Shown here piece by piece: positions 10,526-21,965 of a stretch of DNA of 64,000 nt. The DNA comes from Rhynchopus sp. YZ270_cl-10 (lineage: Eukaryota; Euglenozoa; Diplonemea; Diplonemida; Diplonemidae): assembly GCA_964035575.1 (NCBI GenBank), contig OZ037847.1, positions 1,667,408 to 1,731,407 on the forward strand. Direction: 5' to 3'. A program made the position numbers and the translations under genes. Within the stretch, counting starts at the first letter, position 1, and the number at the start of each line of letters is the position of its first letter. A model generated the notes under the pieces. It searched no databases, had not been told where the DNA came from, and saw only the letters and a list, made by a program, of their open reading frames with translations.

Positions 10526-11578
10526 ATGGCAAAGGCGACAGATAGAGAGATACATCTTCGCGAAGGGGTGTATGTGTTCCCGTACCGTATCACCAACCTG
10601 CCAATAGAGCGCACGCGCAAGCCGCCGTACCCTGTGCGGGAGATGGTGCAGCAGGGTGTGTGGGAGCAGCAGACGCAGGCGCTGCTTGTGTGCCACCACT
10701 GCTTCCAGCCCTTTGCTGCGCTGGGCCAGAAGCGTGTGTACAAGGACCACATCATCTCGTGCACCCCACGCGGCAAGGTTGTGTATCATGACCCCAAGAC
10801 AACGCTCACAGTGCGCGACTACAGTACTCTGCAGCACACAGGCGAGGCAGACGTGTGCTCGAACCTGGCCTCCCTGATCGGGACCTTCGTGCGCGACAAG
10901 ATCTCCTACACAGACATGGCACCGTTGTGCATGTTTGCGTTGTACTCAAGGGAGCCAAGGCCACGTTCCATGGTGTCCAACCCGCCACCCGAAGGAGTAC
11001 TGGTCTCACCAAACGTGCCCGCAGACGTGACTGTATACGACAACGTCCTAGTCGGTGCCTTCAGCCACCAGGCCATGCCTGTCCCGGGCAGTGCGTGCCA
11101 CCCGAATGCGATCTCCTGCTTTGCGGTGCTGCCGCCGTACAGGCAGCGTGGCTTTGGAACGTTCATGGTTGAGTTCGCACGCAGCATTGCAACACGAGGC
11201 GACCCGCTGCACCTGCGCCCCTTTAGCGTCGAGCGGCCGTTGTCGATGCGTGGGAGGAACTCGCACCGTAAGGTGTGGCGCAGGGAGTGCTGCCGGGCAG
11301 TCACAGCATTGCAGAAGCGGACGAGGCGCGGGAGGAGCACGTTCACCCTTGCGCAGGTGGCACGTGAGGCACGCATGGCTGAGGAGGATGTTGTTTCCAC
11401 GCTGCGTTCCTACAGAATCCTTAGCAAAGGCGAAAGTGGTGGCGGCCCTGTACTTTGGATGGGCGAGAGCGTGAAAGAGGGGTGTGCGAGCGAAGGGCTG
11501 TTCAATGCCAAGGCCGTCCTCGACAGCTACCAGCCAGTGGTGCGGATACATATGCGCAGCCCCTCGCGAGGCGACTAG
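10526..11578 (+). CDS. MYST-family histone acetyltransferase
   Basis: A 350-residue lysine acetyltransferase of the MYST family (Esa1/Tip60/Sas2 type), acting on histone tails in the nucleus. Seen: the C2HC zinc finger with C56, C59, H75 and C79 followed by PRGKVVYHD, matching the family's PpG..Y pattern; DKISYTDMAPLCMF, the family strand around the autoacetylated lysine; NAISCFAVLPPYRQRGFGTF (189-213 region) holding the active-site-region Cys198 and the acetyl-CoA-binding RQRGFG loop; PLSMRGRNSHRKVWR, matching the PLS.LG..SYR.YW motif; and a C-terminal winged-helix-like segment. The region of the usual catalytic Glu is divergent. No chromodomain is present, so the protein is little more than the catalytic core. 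The start lies 16 nt after a CCACCTGCAG acceptor-like site. Confidence 0.9.
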   Translation: MAKATDREIHLREGVYVFPYRITNLPIERTRKPPYPVREMVQQGVWEQQTQALLVCHHCFQPFAALGQKRVYKDHIISCTPRGKVVYHDPKTTLTVRDYSTLQHTGEADVCSNLASLIGTFVRDKISYTDMAPLCMFALYSREPRPRSMVSNPPPEGVLVSPNVPADVTVYDNVLVGAFSHQAMPVPGSACHPNAISCFAVLPPYRQRGFGTFMVEFARSIATRGDPLHLRPFSVERPLSMRGRNSHRKVWRRECCRAVTALQKRTRRGRSTFTLAQVAREARMAEEDVVSTLRSYRILSKGESGGGPVLWMGESVKEGCASEGLFNAKAVLDSYQPVVRIHMRSPSRGD

Positions 11579-11853
11579 AGAGTTTGCGGGTTTACGGGTT
11601 ATCTGTGTTCCTTATACACAGTGCCCTACGTGTTGTGGCGAGCCCAAAATAAAGCAAGTTTATTCAAACAGTTTTAGATGCTAAGAAAGAAACGCGGAAA
11701 AGACAATTTGTTTTTATGTACTTTTCCAACACGGCTTCTTTGGACCTCCATATAATGTCCGCACAAGCTTCTCTTCTCCCACTTCCCCCCACCACCCACC
11801 ACCCACCACCCACCACCACCAGGTTATTATCTAAACTCTTCACCTCTAAAACA

Positions 11854-13621
11854 ATGTCCCGCTTCCCGGAGGAAAACATGTCGACTGCAAGCGACGTGAG
11901 CTTCGACCCCTATGGCGACCTTCCCGTTGAGTACACGAACCCGCCTCCTCTGACTGCACCGCAGCAGCCCCAGCAGCAGCAGCAGCAGCCCAGCGCACAC
12001 ATGCCCTACGGCAACTACCAGCAGGCGCACACCATGCACGTTGCACAGCCCATGTACATCACTGTCGTGCACCCGAGTGGCCGCACTGCCTGGGTCCCCG
12101 TCCCCGACGGCGCGTCCCTCAACTCCGTGAAGGAGGAGGCCTGCAGGCAGCTTGGCGTGCAGGACGCAACCCAGCTTGCACGCGTCACCCCGATGCTGGA
12201 AGATGTATGTCATCCCCAAACCCTCCCTTCCCACCACACCTTTGCAGACACCCATGGCCAGCCAGTGCATGCCGAATGACACACTCTACATCCTCCCCAC
12301 CAAGACTGCCCCGGAGAACCAGCAGCAGCAACCGCAGCAGCAGCAGGCAGCAGCACCCATGTACCAGGACCTGCAGACGTCGCAGCCGGTGTCGCCGCTG
12401 AACCCCTCTATGCCGAGCACACCGCTGAGCATGTCGGGGTCCTTCCCGACCGCGGCGAGCATGTACCACAACGCACCGTCGTCGTTCTCGCAGAGCAACA
12501 CACAGCTGAGCATGTCGGGTATGTAGAGGTGCTCTCCTTGTGAACCCACCGCTCCACCACACACCACCACACAGGTTCCGTGAACTGGCAGCAGCCATCG
12601 CTCGAGGAGAAGCTCGCCACCGCCGCCACAAGCTTGACAACAATCATCTCGCAAAGCAGACACTGCACGGAGCTCCAGCAGGACCTCGAGACTGCCTACC
12701 AGGCAGGCATCGACTGCTCGGCCGTCTTCCAAACCGCAGAGGCAATGCTGCCGGACCTGATCCTGCACCCGTCTGGAAACTACCTTGTGTCGAAGTGCTT
12801 CGAGCTGTGCCCGACCCTCATCGACAGAGCCGTTGATGTCATCACATCTGACGTATGTCATTGCAAAGCAAACATATAATGAAAACTGTCTGTGAGACGC
12901 CAAACTAGCACATTATCAAAATACCAAACCCACACAGGTGCGCATGTACGCCCTTCACAAGCACGGCTCGTACGTCGTGGAGGCGATCCTCGTGAGCCAG
13001 AACGCGAGCAAGGAGGCCAAGGGAGGTCTGATCTCGTCGCTGCTGAGCCCCACGAACCGCGTTGGTGTCGCGACACACGACTCGGGTAACTTTGTTCTGC
13101 AGAAGGCTATTGAGTATGCATTACCCCAACCACCACCCCACCACCACCACCACCACCACCCAGGAACTGCCCGGACGAGCTTCTTATGCTTCTTCAGGAC
13201 GCTGTGCAGGCGGTGTTCCGCATGTCGACTCACGGACCGAAGATGCTTAAGAAGCTTGAGTCGCGTATTTCGAAGTCGCAGCAGGCACAGAACGTGCACG
13301 TTGCACCTGTGGCGCAGACGAGCACACTGCCGCTTCCTGCCTCCACTGTGACGTACGTGAACCACGAGGCACCCACTGCCGTTGAGCAGCCGGAGGAGCA
13401 CAAGCAGGAGGTTGTCGAGGCTAAGTCCATCAAGAAGGTCGAGATGAAGGAAGTCCGCAACACAAGGAAGGAGGCCATGCGTGTCCCCACCTCCACCCAC
13501 TGGGCTGACGTTGAGGGACCCCTGTCCCCGCCGCCGCTGGTATGCCATGAGCACAACCATAATTCTTGTCAAACACATCCACACACCACAGTTCACTGAG
13601 TCCTGTGTGCCCCTCCCCTAG
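11854..13621 (+). CDS. Pumilio/PUF-like RNA-binding protein, six exons
   Basis: Exons 11854-12204, 12248-12518, 12575-12852, 12938-13113, 13164-13539 and 13592-13621 join in frame to 493 residues. Introns are 43-85 nt, start GTATGT or GTATGC and end in C/A-rich CACACAG-like sequence. The first half is low complexity, rich in Gln, Pro, Ser and Met, with a folded-looking segment (MYITVVHPSGRTAWVPVPDG). The second half carries PUF-like helical repeats recognisable by ILHPSGNYLVSKCFE, YALHKHGSYVVEAI and VATHDSGNFVLQKAI. Only about three or four of the usual eight repeats are evident. The C-terminus is charged and Lys/Glu-rich. PUF proteins bind mRNA 3' UTRs and control translation and decay. The start lies 31 nt after a CCACCACCAG acceptor-like site. 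Family placement is by repeat pattern only. Confidence 0.75.
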
Positions 13622-15196
13622 TAGCTTTGGGGTTGTGACCTTCTTAGAGCGCCGTAGAAATCAAAAAGAAAAAACATACGTATAGCCCCCTTTAGACTTC
13701 CCATACCCCATTCACGGTCTCCATCGGGAAAGTACCTTGGAAAACAAAGTTGCAAATATTTACAGACAAAAAATAAATAAATCAGTCTCCTACCTGAGAT
13801 ACTATAAAGAATCCAACCAAAGAAAAGGTTTCCGCAAAAAGGAGTTAACATTCTGGGAAGCTTTTTTTGTGTTTCTTTCTTATGAATCTCTGGTGAAAAG
13901 AGATTGAAAAAAAGAGCGCTGCTTTTATGCCGTCCTTTTTGTTGTATTTTCTTTGCACTCCTCCGTACCATATATTACCGGTTTTCTTGCTGCTTACAGT
14001 TCCCCCCTTATTTTTTCATCTTTTTTTTTTTTCATTTTTTAGATCCCACACTTTTTATTTTTGTGAATCCTCCTTGCCCCCTTCCCTTCCCTCTTTTTTC
14101 TTCAAAAGGTTTCTTTTGCCAAAAAACCCTCAACAATCTCATTTTCACAAAAATAACAAAAAATATCGCAGCCCACCCTGGAAATTCAGTTTTATTCCAG
14201 GTGACGTTTTTAGATATCTTGGAGCCGCGAAAGCTCCACCATTTTTTTTTTTTGATATTTTTTTATTTGTTTTTTTGAGAGCAACAGCGTTGAGCGGAAG
14301 GCCCAGTCTGTTCAAAAAAAAGGATAAAAGGATACTATTTAGGGGTAAAAACCTATAGTATAAAAATGATTTTGGCGTCTGAAGCCGTCGAAGTGATTTC
14401 TGAAAAAAAAAACGCCTTCCCCAATTTTTTACCCAATTGCTTTTCAAGTTTTGAGGAGGGGAGAATGTGGAAAGCGAAATGCAAAGGAGATATTTGTGTA
14501 CACGGTGGTTCTGTGTCTTTATGACAGTCTGCTACAAAACACAGTTTTGTTTTGTTTTACACTTTTCGACTTTGTTGTGCTCTCTGTTTTCCTTTCAGTT
14601 GATGAAAAGCAAAAACTTGTCCGATATTATATTTTTCGTGTCCATATTGTAGTCAAAGCCTTTACCCCCTTCCTATTTTCCCCTTAGATCTTCTCCCTTA
14701 TCCCTCCCCCTTTTGTTAGTTTTTTTCTGTTGTGAAAGGGATGGGATCACGTCTTTTTCTTTTTTTGGTTCTATTTTTTCAGTCGCTGACAACAAAGAAA
14801 TATTGTTGCGCGAGTAGGTAGGACGAAGGAAAAGCAAAACAGACAAAAAAAATATTATATTATAGCAAACAACGATTCGAACAACGACCATGTCTTATAA
14901 CGCCCCACCCCTTTCATCTATGGGAAAACAAGAAAAAAAACCATTTAAAAAAAATGCGTGTCACGACGGTGCACACATTGCAAAAGGAAAACACAAAAAA
15001 AAAATACAAAAAAGAAGAAGTCCAACACTTTGCAAAAACCCCCAAAAAAAAATTAACCTACAAACAAAAACAACAAAAAAAACAAAAAAAAAGCGAAAAG
15101 AATAGTGGAAATTCCACACAAAATAATGACATTTGCACTATTCTAACACCTTTTTTTTTTCCCCTTCAAAAAATACAGTACCTCACCTCACCAACT
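13622..15196. other. Intergenic, homopolymer-rich
   Basis: About 1.6 kb of A- and T-run DNA. Frames here translate to Phe- or Lys-rich strings with no domain. Nothing supportable. Confidence 0.5.
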
Positions 15197-15550
15197 TTAA
15201 CCACCTATCTGCCTCTCGTCTTCATCTCTGCACCTCTGCCAGATCACCGATAGCGGCACGGACCGATTCCCATCATCCTGCTGTTCTCCTTCACGCGCCA
15301 ACAGGAGTCGGTTCTGCCCCAGCACCACCCCAAGCACATCCCCGCAGCATTTGCGTGCCGCGTTGATCGCGCTCCTCCTGTCGACTGCTTTTTTGAGCGG
15401 CAGCACCGGCAGCAGCTCCCGGCCAAGGGTGAAGGGGGCGACCTTCCAGAAGATGCCGTCTTGGCCGCTGGTGGATAGTACTTCGTCTACCGACTTCGAT
15501 GGGATGCGCACAGAAAGTTGCCGTCCGGTTACTTTTAAAACTTTCCACAT
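15197..15550 (-). CDS. Possible gene fragment on the minus strand, unknown
   Basis: A 117-codon minus-strand frame from an ATG at 15550, with balanced composition and GC-rich third positions like the real genes. It includes segments such as KSVDEVLSTSGQDGIFWKV and RSAINAARKCCGDVLGVVLG. A further coding-looking minus-strand stretch lies upstream (about 15551-15800) in other frames, so the whole may be a worn remnant of a longer gene or transposable element. It is one of only two minus-strand frames with protein-like composition here (the other is 9311-9601). No family is recognised. Confidence 0.35.
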   Translation of the reverse strand: MWKVLKVTGRQLSVRIPSKSVDEVLSTSGQDGIFWKVAPFTLGRELLPVLPLKKAVDRRSAINAARKCCGDVLGVVLGQNRLLLAREGEQQDDGNRSVPLSVIWQRCRDEDERQIGG

Positions 15551-15995
15551 ATGACCTGCACGCCCTTGGGGAGGGAGCGTCTGCACAGCTTCTTCATCGT
15601 CGCGTCGGTGCTGTGCTCCACAGACGTCCATATCTTGTATAAGACGGTATGTTGCCTATGCAGCTACCGTCATGTACATCACAGTGGTAGCTGTTTTTGG
15701 CGGGTTGCCGCTTCGAGTCGCGCCTGCACCCCGACTTCTCGCTTCCCGATGTTGCCCACCGTGTAGATGTGGTACGGGCGTACGACACCCGCACCATCGC
15801 GTCAGCAGTGACACCGGCACCATCGCGCTTTCCTCAAACGGGTACGGGCAAAGAACGGCGTACCCCTCCGCATCCTCGACCTCGTCCCACACACACCATT
15901 ACAGTACCCCCTCTCTTCTCTTTCCTTCAACAAAAGGCACTTTTCGTTCTTTTCTCTTAGCCTTCTTGTTTACACAAATCTAAGGTACTGACCTG
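15551..15995. other. Spacer with coding-like minus-strand traces
   Basis: Carries short minus-strand stretches of protein-like composition (see 15197-15550), then a pyrimidine-rich leader ending in TTTTCTCTTAG (AG 15959-15960) before the next gene. Confidence 0.35.
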
Positions 15996-16454
15996 ATGGC
16001 TGTCATCGTGGTTGACATGGAGGATGTAGACGATGTCAGCGAGGAGGAGGACATGAGCATCGCAGAGCTGCAGGAGACAGTGAAGCAGCAGAGGGAGCTG
16101 ATCGAGCTGCAGAAGGACTGTGCGCGCAATAAGGACGATGAGTGGGCGTACCTCGTGGAGCAGAAGAACGACGAGATTGCGCGTTTGCGGGAGCGTGTGT
16201 CGAAGATGCAGTTCGACATGGCCATGCAGTGCAACTCCTGTAAAGGAAAATGCTTCTGCGAGCAAATCGCAAGCCTCCAGGAAGCGCTCATCACTGCGCG
16301 AAAACCCCTAAAAATGCGCGAGTTTTGCGTCCCCGTCCCGACGAAGCGGGCGGCATCCTCAGCATACACAGGGATGTCTGCACCCACTGCAGAAGATCTG
16401 TCTCAGCATTTCAAACGTCTCCGTATTGATGGAGGTGTCACTGCGAGTGCATAA
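15996..16454 (+). CDS. Small coiled-coil protein, unknown
   Basis: A 152-residue protein. It begins with an acidic patch (about 7-20), followed by a coiled coil (about 24-75, with ELQETVKQQRELIELQKD and DEIARLRERVSKMQFD). A short Cys-rich spot (CNSCKGKCFCEQ) then gives four cysteines that could bind a metal. A basic C-terminal tail has two KR clusters (TKRAA, HFKRLR) that could act as nuclear localisation signals. No named family is recognised. The ATG at 15996 is the first in its frame and lies 35 nt after a TTTTCTCTTAG acceptor-like site. The gene is followed by a long gene-free spacer. Confidence 0.65.
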   Translation: MAVIVVDMEDVDDVSEEEDMSIAELQETVKQQRELIELQKDCARNKDDEWAYLVEQKNDEIARLRERVSKMQFDMAMQCNSCKGKCFCEQIASLQEALITARKPLKMREFCVPVPTKRAASSAYTGMSAPTAEDLSQHFKRLRIDGGVTASA

Positions 16455-17746
16455 TTACCAAAATTCTCATTTTTTTTTTGTAACATTACCCTATTCAAAG
16501 AGTCGTCTCAGAGAGGAAAACATGCCTCAAGTGGCATGTTCTTTGTGTGTGCACGAGAAGCGCATTCATTTTGCTAGTTTTCTTTGTGTATGGACCCTTT
16601 ATGGGGTCCGAAAGGGGGGTAAGTTAGTACCCCTACGCACAGAGCATACCGCCCTAGTCTATCCCAAAGAGTTATCTCCTATCCCCTTTTTGGAAGTTTT
16701 CTTTTTAGCAATACTGCAATTTTCAGGTCTGTCTCCCGCAATGGTATGCATTGTGGCGTCTTTTAGTTTTCTTATAAAAGAAACTGAAACGAAAAAAAAA
16801 TGCGATTTTTTTTTTCGTTTCACTTTCCATGCCATGTTTAGTTTTTGTCTCAGGGGTTGTTCTCAAATCTTGGATCGCAAAAAAAAAAAAAAAGCGATTT
16901 TTCCAGTATTCCGTTTTGTAAAGGTACAAAGCTTAGATCTGGTGAGACGTGGGTTGCACTGTGCTGTGGACATAGTACCACGCTGTTCATAGTTTATAAA
17001 GCAAAGAGTATAATGGAGTTCATCCTCGGATGTCTACACTACGAGCCAAAAGAACCAAAAAAGAGCGAAATAAAGCGAAAAAAATGGAAAGTCTCTCTTT
17101 TCTTGTGTGGTTACCCTACACAACGAGCTCACTTTGGGGGTTTTTTTCCCTCGAGAATAATACCATCTAATTTCTTCACATTGTTTAAGAGGGAAATGGT
17201 TGCCATTCAAACGTCCGTCCTGTGTGGTTGTTGATGGAGAAAGCTTTTGCCTCCAACTTGGGCACGAAGTTAATTGTACTGGACAAAAGACCTTAGTAAA
17301 CGCCTTCGGGTTTACATTAAGTGTGTGCGCACCTATCTTGATATGTGTTGACACACACGATGCAAAAAAATAAATGTTGTGACAATTTGTATTTTTTTCC
17401 TTGCCTCATATCGTGCTGTCCGACATAATTCTGCATAACAAAGAAATTAGTAGCAAGCTTAGTCTCGGGCAACTACACTACACTTCCAAACAAATGTTCA
17501 AACAAAACATTTTATTTTGGGGGTAAAAAAACTGTCTTTTTTCCCGTTGCTTCTGCCCATTCCTCATAGGAGTTTATGGGTTTGCCCACCTCACTCTCCC
17601 TTTTTCTCTCCCTTTTTTTGGTCTCTGAAAAACCACCTTCTTGGATTGACAACAAACATCTGCGCTCTCTCACTTCTTTTCAATCTCCCTCCTCCTCCAT
17701 CTCCTCACCCATCTCCACCACCGCCAAATTTTTTTTAGGTGATAAA
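16455..17746. other. Intergenic, no gene recognised
   Basis: AT-rich spacer with A and T runs. The last 70 nt form a pyrimidine-rich leader ending in TTTTTTAG (AG 17737-17738), 8 nt before the dehydrogenase start. Confidence 0.5.
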
Positions 17747-20700
17747 ATGTTGCGAAGCACACTAGTCCAAGGCACTGCCCGTGTCATAGCAGGGCAGAGG
17801 CGGTCATGCCAGTCGACACGCATCGTTGAGCCTCGTAAGGCCGAGACTGTGCTGTCACCCGGGTCCCTTGCGTATCTTGAGGAGATGTCGCAACGCATCC
17901 AGCAGGGCGAGGAGGTCAACGTCACTGTACGCCAGGTGGTTGAGTCCGTGGAGGGTGCACTGAGCCTGGACGAGCCCATCATCTCCCGCGAGTTCGCACG
18001 CCCCACAAAGGACTCAAACAGAAGCGCAACACCCCAAGAGATCCGTGACGCCATCAAAGTAGCGCAGATGATCCGTGCCTTCTCCGTGCGTGGCCACTTC
18101 ATGTGCGACCTCGACCCCCTCGGCCTCCTCAAGGGCGGCATCGACAGGAGCGGTGAAGTGCCCGGCGAGCTCACCCCAGACTACTTCGGCTTCACAGAGT
18201 CGGATATGGACAAAGAGTTCCTGGTGCAGATGCACGAGGACATCGGTGGGATCTTCTCTAAGGGCGGCAGTATGACGCTCAGCAAGCTGCTCGAAAAGCT
18301 GAAGGACATCTACTGCGGCCGCATCGGGTGGGAGTTCATGCACATCCCCGACAGGGAGTGCACCAAATGGCTGCGCGAGCGTCTCGAGCTCCCAGAGGCA
18401 ACCGACCTGAACCCCTCCATTGAGGACAAGAAGTCGATCCTCAAGGACCTTGCCGTCGGTGAGCTGTTCGAGCAGTTCCTGCACGTCAAGTACCCAACAA
18501 AGCGCTTTGGGCTGGACGGAGGCGACGCGCTGATCCCCGGTATGATGGCCATGATCGAGCGGTGTGCGGACGACGGTGTGTCCGACGTTGTGATCGGGAT
18601 GTCCCACAGAGGGCGTCTCAACGTTCTCGCAAACGTGTGCGGGAAGCCCCTGACGCAGATCCTGCACGAATTCGAAGACGTGCTCCCTGAGAATTCTTTC
18701 GGGAGCGGTGACGTGAAGTACCATTTGGGAACCGTGCAGGACCGTGTCACAAAGAGCGGGAAGCCCATCCGTGTGTCCCTTGTTGCAAACCCCAGCCATC
18801 TCGAAGCAGTTAACCCTGTGGTTGCAGGAAAGACACGCGCCAAGCAGCGCTACGCACAGGACCACGACGGGTCCAGATCTGTCCCCATCCTCCTCCACGG
18901 TGACGCAGCCTTCTCTGGGCAGGGTGTGTGCTACGAGACCTCTGGGCTTGCGAACCTGTACAGGTACACCTGCGGAGGTACCATCCACATTGTTGTGAAC
19001 AACCAGATCGGCTTCACCACAAACCCCCAGGAGAACAGATCTTCCCCATACTGCACAGACATCGGGAAGCAAGGACACCCTGTCTTCCACGTGAACGGCG
19101 ATGACCCAGAGAGCGTTGTGCGTGTGTGCAAAATGGCAGTCGACTACCGCCAGAAGTTCAAGAGCGACGTCATCATCGACCTTGTGTGCTACAGGCGCAA
19201 CGGGCACAACGAAAAGGACGAGCCTATGTTCACACAGCCGATGATGTACCAGGCCATCAAGGACCACCCCTCCGTGCTCACCCTCTACGAGAAGAAGCTC
19301 ATTGAAGAAGGCTCGCTCACAAAGAAGGACACCCAGGCCGTCCGCAAGGAGGTGGACAAGCACCTCAAGGAACAATACAAAAGCGCGAAGAGCTACATTC
19401 CCGACAAGAACGACTGGCTCGAGTCGAAGTGGGAATTCTACAGGTCGAATAGCCAACTCGCCTCCCTCAGAAGCACAGGTGTCAGTGTAGCACAGCTGCA
19501 GGACATAGGCAAGAAGCTGTACGAGTACCCCGAAGGCTTTGTCCCGCACCCTAAGTTGAAGGGCATTCTGAAGCGCAGTCAGGGCCATCTTGCCACTGGC
19601 GAGTCTATCGAGTGGGGCACTGCGGAGGCACTTGCATTAGGAACCCTTCTGCTTGAGGGCAACCACGTGCGCCTGAGTGGGCAGGATGTGGAGAGAGGAA
19701 CATTCTCGCACCGCCACGCCGTCATCCACGACTACAACACCGCAGACACGTACTGCCCCCTTGGGAACCTGCACTCCTCGCAGGCGCACTTTGAGGTGTG
19801 CAACTCGTCGCTCTCTGAGTACGGTGTCCTTGGGTTCGAGGTGGGCTACAGCATGGAGAACCCAGCCTCGCTGGTGCTGTGGGAGGCGCAGTTCGGGGAC
19901 TTTGCGAACGGTGCGCAGGTCATCTTTGACCAGTTCCTTTCCAGTGGAGAGGAGAAGTGGGTGCGTCAGTGCGGTCTGGTTGTGCTCCTGCCCCACGGAT
20001 ACGACGGACAGGGTCCTGAGCACTCCTCGAGCCGTATTGAGAGATACCTGATTGCGTCCGACGAGGACGAGACTGGCCCTAAGGGAGGTGCCACCAACTC
20101 TGAGGAGCAGATTCTGCGTTCCAACTGGCAGGTATGTTCCATGATTTTGTTTTCTCAACATGCTGTCAACAGCGCTACTCCACGTGGTTTGTCCACAACA
20201 ACCCAACACTCAACATATCACCAACAACAGGTCTGCTACCCGTCGACACCGGCGAACTACTTCCACATGCTGAGAAGACAGCTCCACAGAGAGTTCAGAA
20301 AGCCCCTCATTGTCGCTGTGTATGTCCCCTCCCACCAACACCCACACATGCTCCATTCCCTGCAGCTCGAAGGCATACCTGCGGGCACCGAACGTGTCGC
20401 CGCTCTCAGACTTCTCGCCGGAGACGTCCTTCAAATTGGGTATGTAATGTCCTCCCTTTCCTGCTCCCCTATAAACACCTTCTTCAGTGATTGACGACCC
20501 ATCCGATCAATTGGTGACGCCGCCGATTCTTGTGAAAAAGGTTGCGTTCTGCTCAGGACAGATCTACTTCAAGGCTGCAGAGGAGCGGAAGAAGCGTGAG
20601 AGGTGGGACGTTGCGCTGGTGCGTGTCGAGCAGCTTGCGCCGTTCCCCTTCCAGCAGGTGAAGGAGGTGCTTGAGCGCTACAGCAACGCTGAGGTGGTGT

Positions 20701-21140
20701 GGCTCCAGGAGGAGCCCAAGAACATGGGTGCGTGGACACACACCCGCCCCCGCTTCCGCACTGTGATCAACGAGCTGAACCTGAACAGCAAGATCCGCTA
20801 CGTCGGTAGGGCACCTGCTGCGTCGCCCGCCACTGGTCTCGCGGTATGATTCTTTTATTCTTATGCGACTCAGCAGAGAGGCTTAGGTTCATCTTATAAT
20901 CTTATAAAACTAAGACGTACGGCCGATGCTAAACAATGTTGATGGCTTTGTCTCATTTTGGACCCTCTTTTTCTTATGTGGCTTGCCCCGACCATTTTAC
21001 GCGCGATTCTCACCATAGGATGGCAGTTCACACTATATCAGTTTACGATACTTTTCAAAACCATCTACAAAACCACATACCCATCACAGAGCATCCACGC
21101 CGTTGAGCACCAGAGACTGATGGACAGCCTCTTCGACTGA
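17747..21140 (+). CDS. OGDH: 2-oxoglutarate dehydrogenase E1 component, mitochondrial, five exons
   Basis: Exons 17747-20131, 20231-20319, 20366-20439, 20488-20843 and 21090-21140 join in frame to 984 residues, normal for the family. This is the thiamine-diphosphate enzyme that decarboxylates 2-oxoglutarate in the TCA-cycle complex. Seen: an N-terminal presequence rich in Arg, Ser and Thr (MLRSTLVQGTARVIAGQRR); SHRGRLNVLANV; HGDAAFSGQG; VNNQIGFTTNP of the cofactor site; RNGHNEKDEP; LPHGYDGQGPEHSS; and, after splicing, STPANYFHMLRRQ and SKAYLRAP. The last exon supplies only SIHAVEHQRLMDSLFD after RAPAASPATGLA. Introns are 99, 46, 48 and 246 nt. The first keeps the frame open, so an intron-retaining reading would look longer. 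The ATG at 17747 follows a TTTTTTAG acceptor-like site. An upstream in-frame ATG at 17576 would add low-complexity sequence and is unlikely. Confidence 0.95.
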
Positions 21141-21965
21141 GCCCCGCTACCCAGCATTCGGGTCCAGCCCGGGTGTGTTTCCCCCTTTTTTTCAGTTTTG
21201 GATTTTGTAAAAGAGTGTGAGGAGTGACAAATGTGAGGTTGATGTTATGTAGGTTTGCAGAATGCAGGTTTTCGGTCTTCGCCTAATGGGGAACAAAAAG
21301 TAAAACAGAAATTACAAAAAAAAGAAAAGAAAAAGAAAAACTCTGACCCGAGCTATTAGCTTCGCCCTGGTACGTCAACACCTCTTCTTTCTCGGTTGCC
21401 TTTTGTTCTGCCTTTCATTCCTTTACCGACGAGTGGAAGCAGGACAAAGAAGTCTCAGTGTACACCGCGAAAAGCGAGAGTAGGTTGGCTGTGGGCGGCA
21501 CGTGGAGATCTTCGTCAAATTTTCGAAAAAAAAAAAAGCAAAACAAAACAAACCAAATTCAAAAAAAAAGTTCTTTTCTTTTCCAGTCGAAGTAGCAACT
21601 GTATATCTATGACGAACAAAAATATGTATTACAACCGTTCAAACGAACACCATTTTGTTTTTTTTTTCTGTTCGCAATCAATGCTTTGTATGAAACAAAA
21701 ATTGGGGGAGGGGGTTTTCCAACTATGGAACCATTGGGAGGGAAACAGCCATTTATTAAAGCAGACAAAAAAAAATCGCAACGACGGAAATATGAAAAAA
21801 GAAACCGAAAATTTCACAAAGAAGCAGGAAAAAACCATGGAACAAAAAAGTCTTCTCTCCCTCTCTCTCTCCTTCTCCCTCTACCCCCAGACGTCCTTTC
21901 TCTTATCCCCACCCACCTCCACCACACACTCTTCCCCCACCAGAATCAATTCACAACAACCAAAA
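21141..21965. other. Intergenic and 5' leader of the transporter gene
   Basis: Spacer with A runs, then a long pyrimidine tract (about 21850-21940) ending in CCCCCACCAG (AG 21942-21943), 22 nt before the transporter ATG. The transporter frame stays open through much of this spacer without a convincing start. Confidence 0.5.

Noticed and set aside
15643-15680. Plus-strand intron from GTATGT at about 15648 to the CAG just after it
   Set aside because: Only 17 nt, too short for splicing, and no coding frame on either side on the + strand.
18014-19588. 524-codon minus-strand frame opposite OGDH
   Set aside because: Antisense shadow of a well-conserved gene with GC-rich third positions. The same holds for 7277-8371 and 30461-31998.
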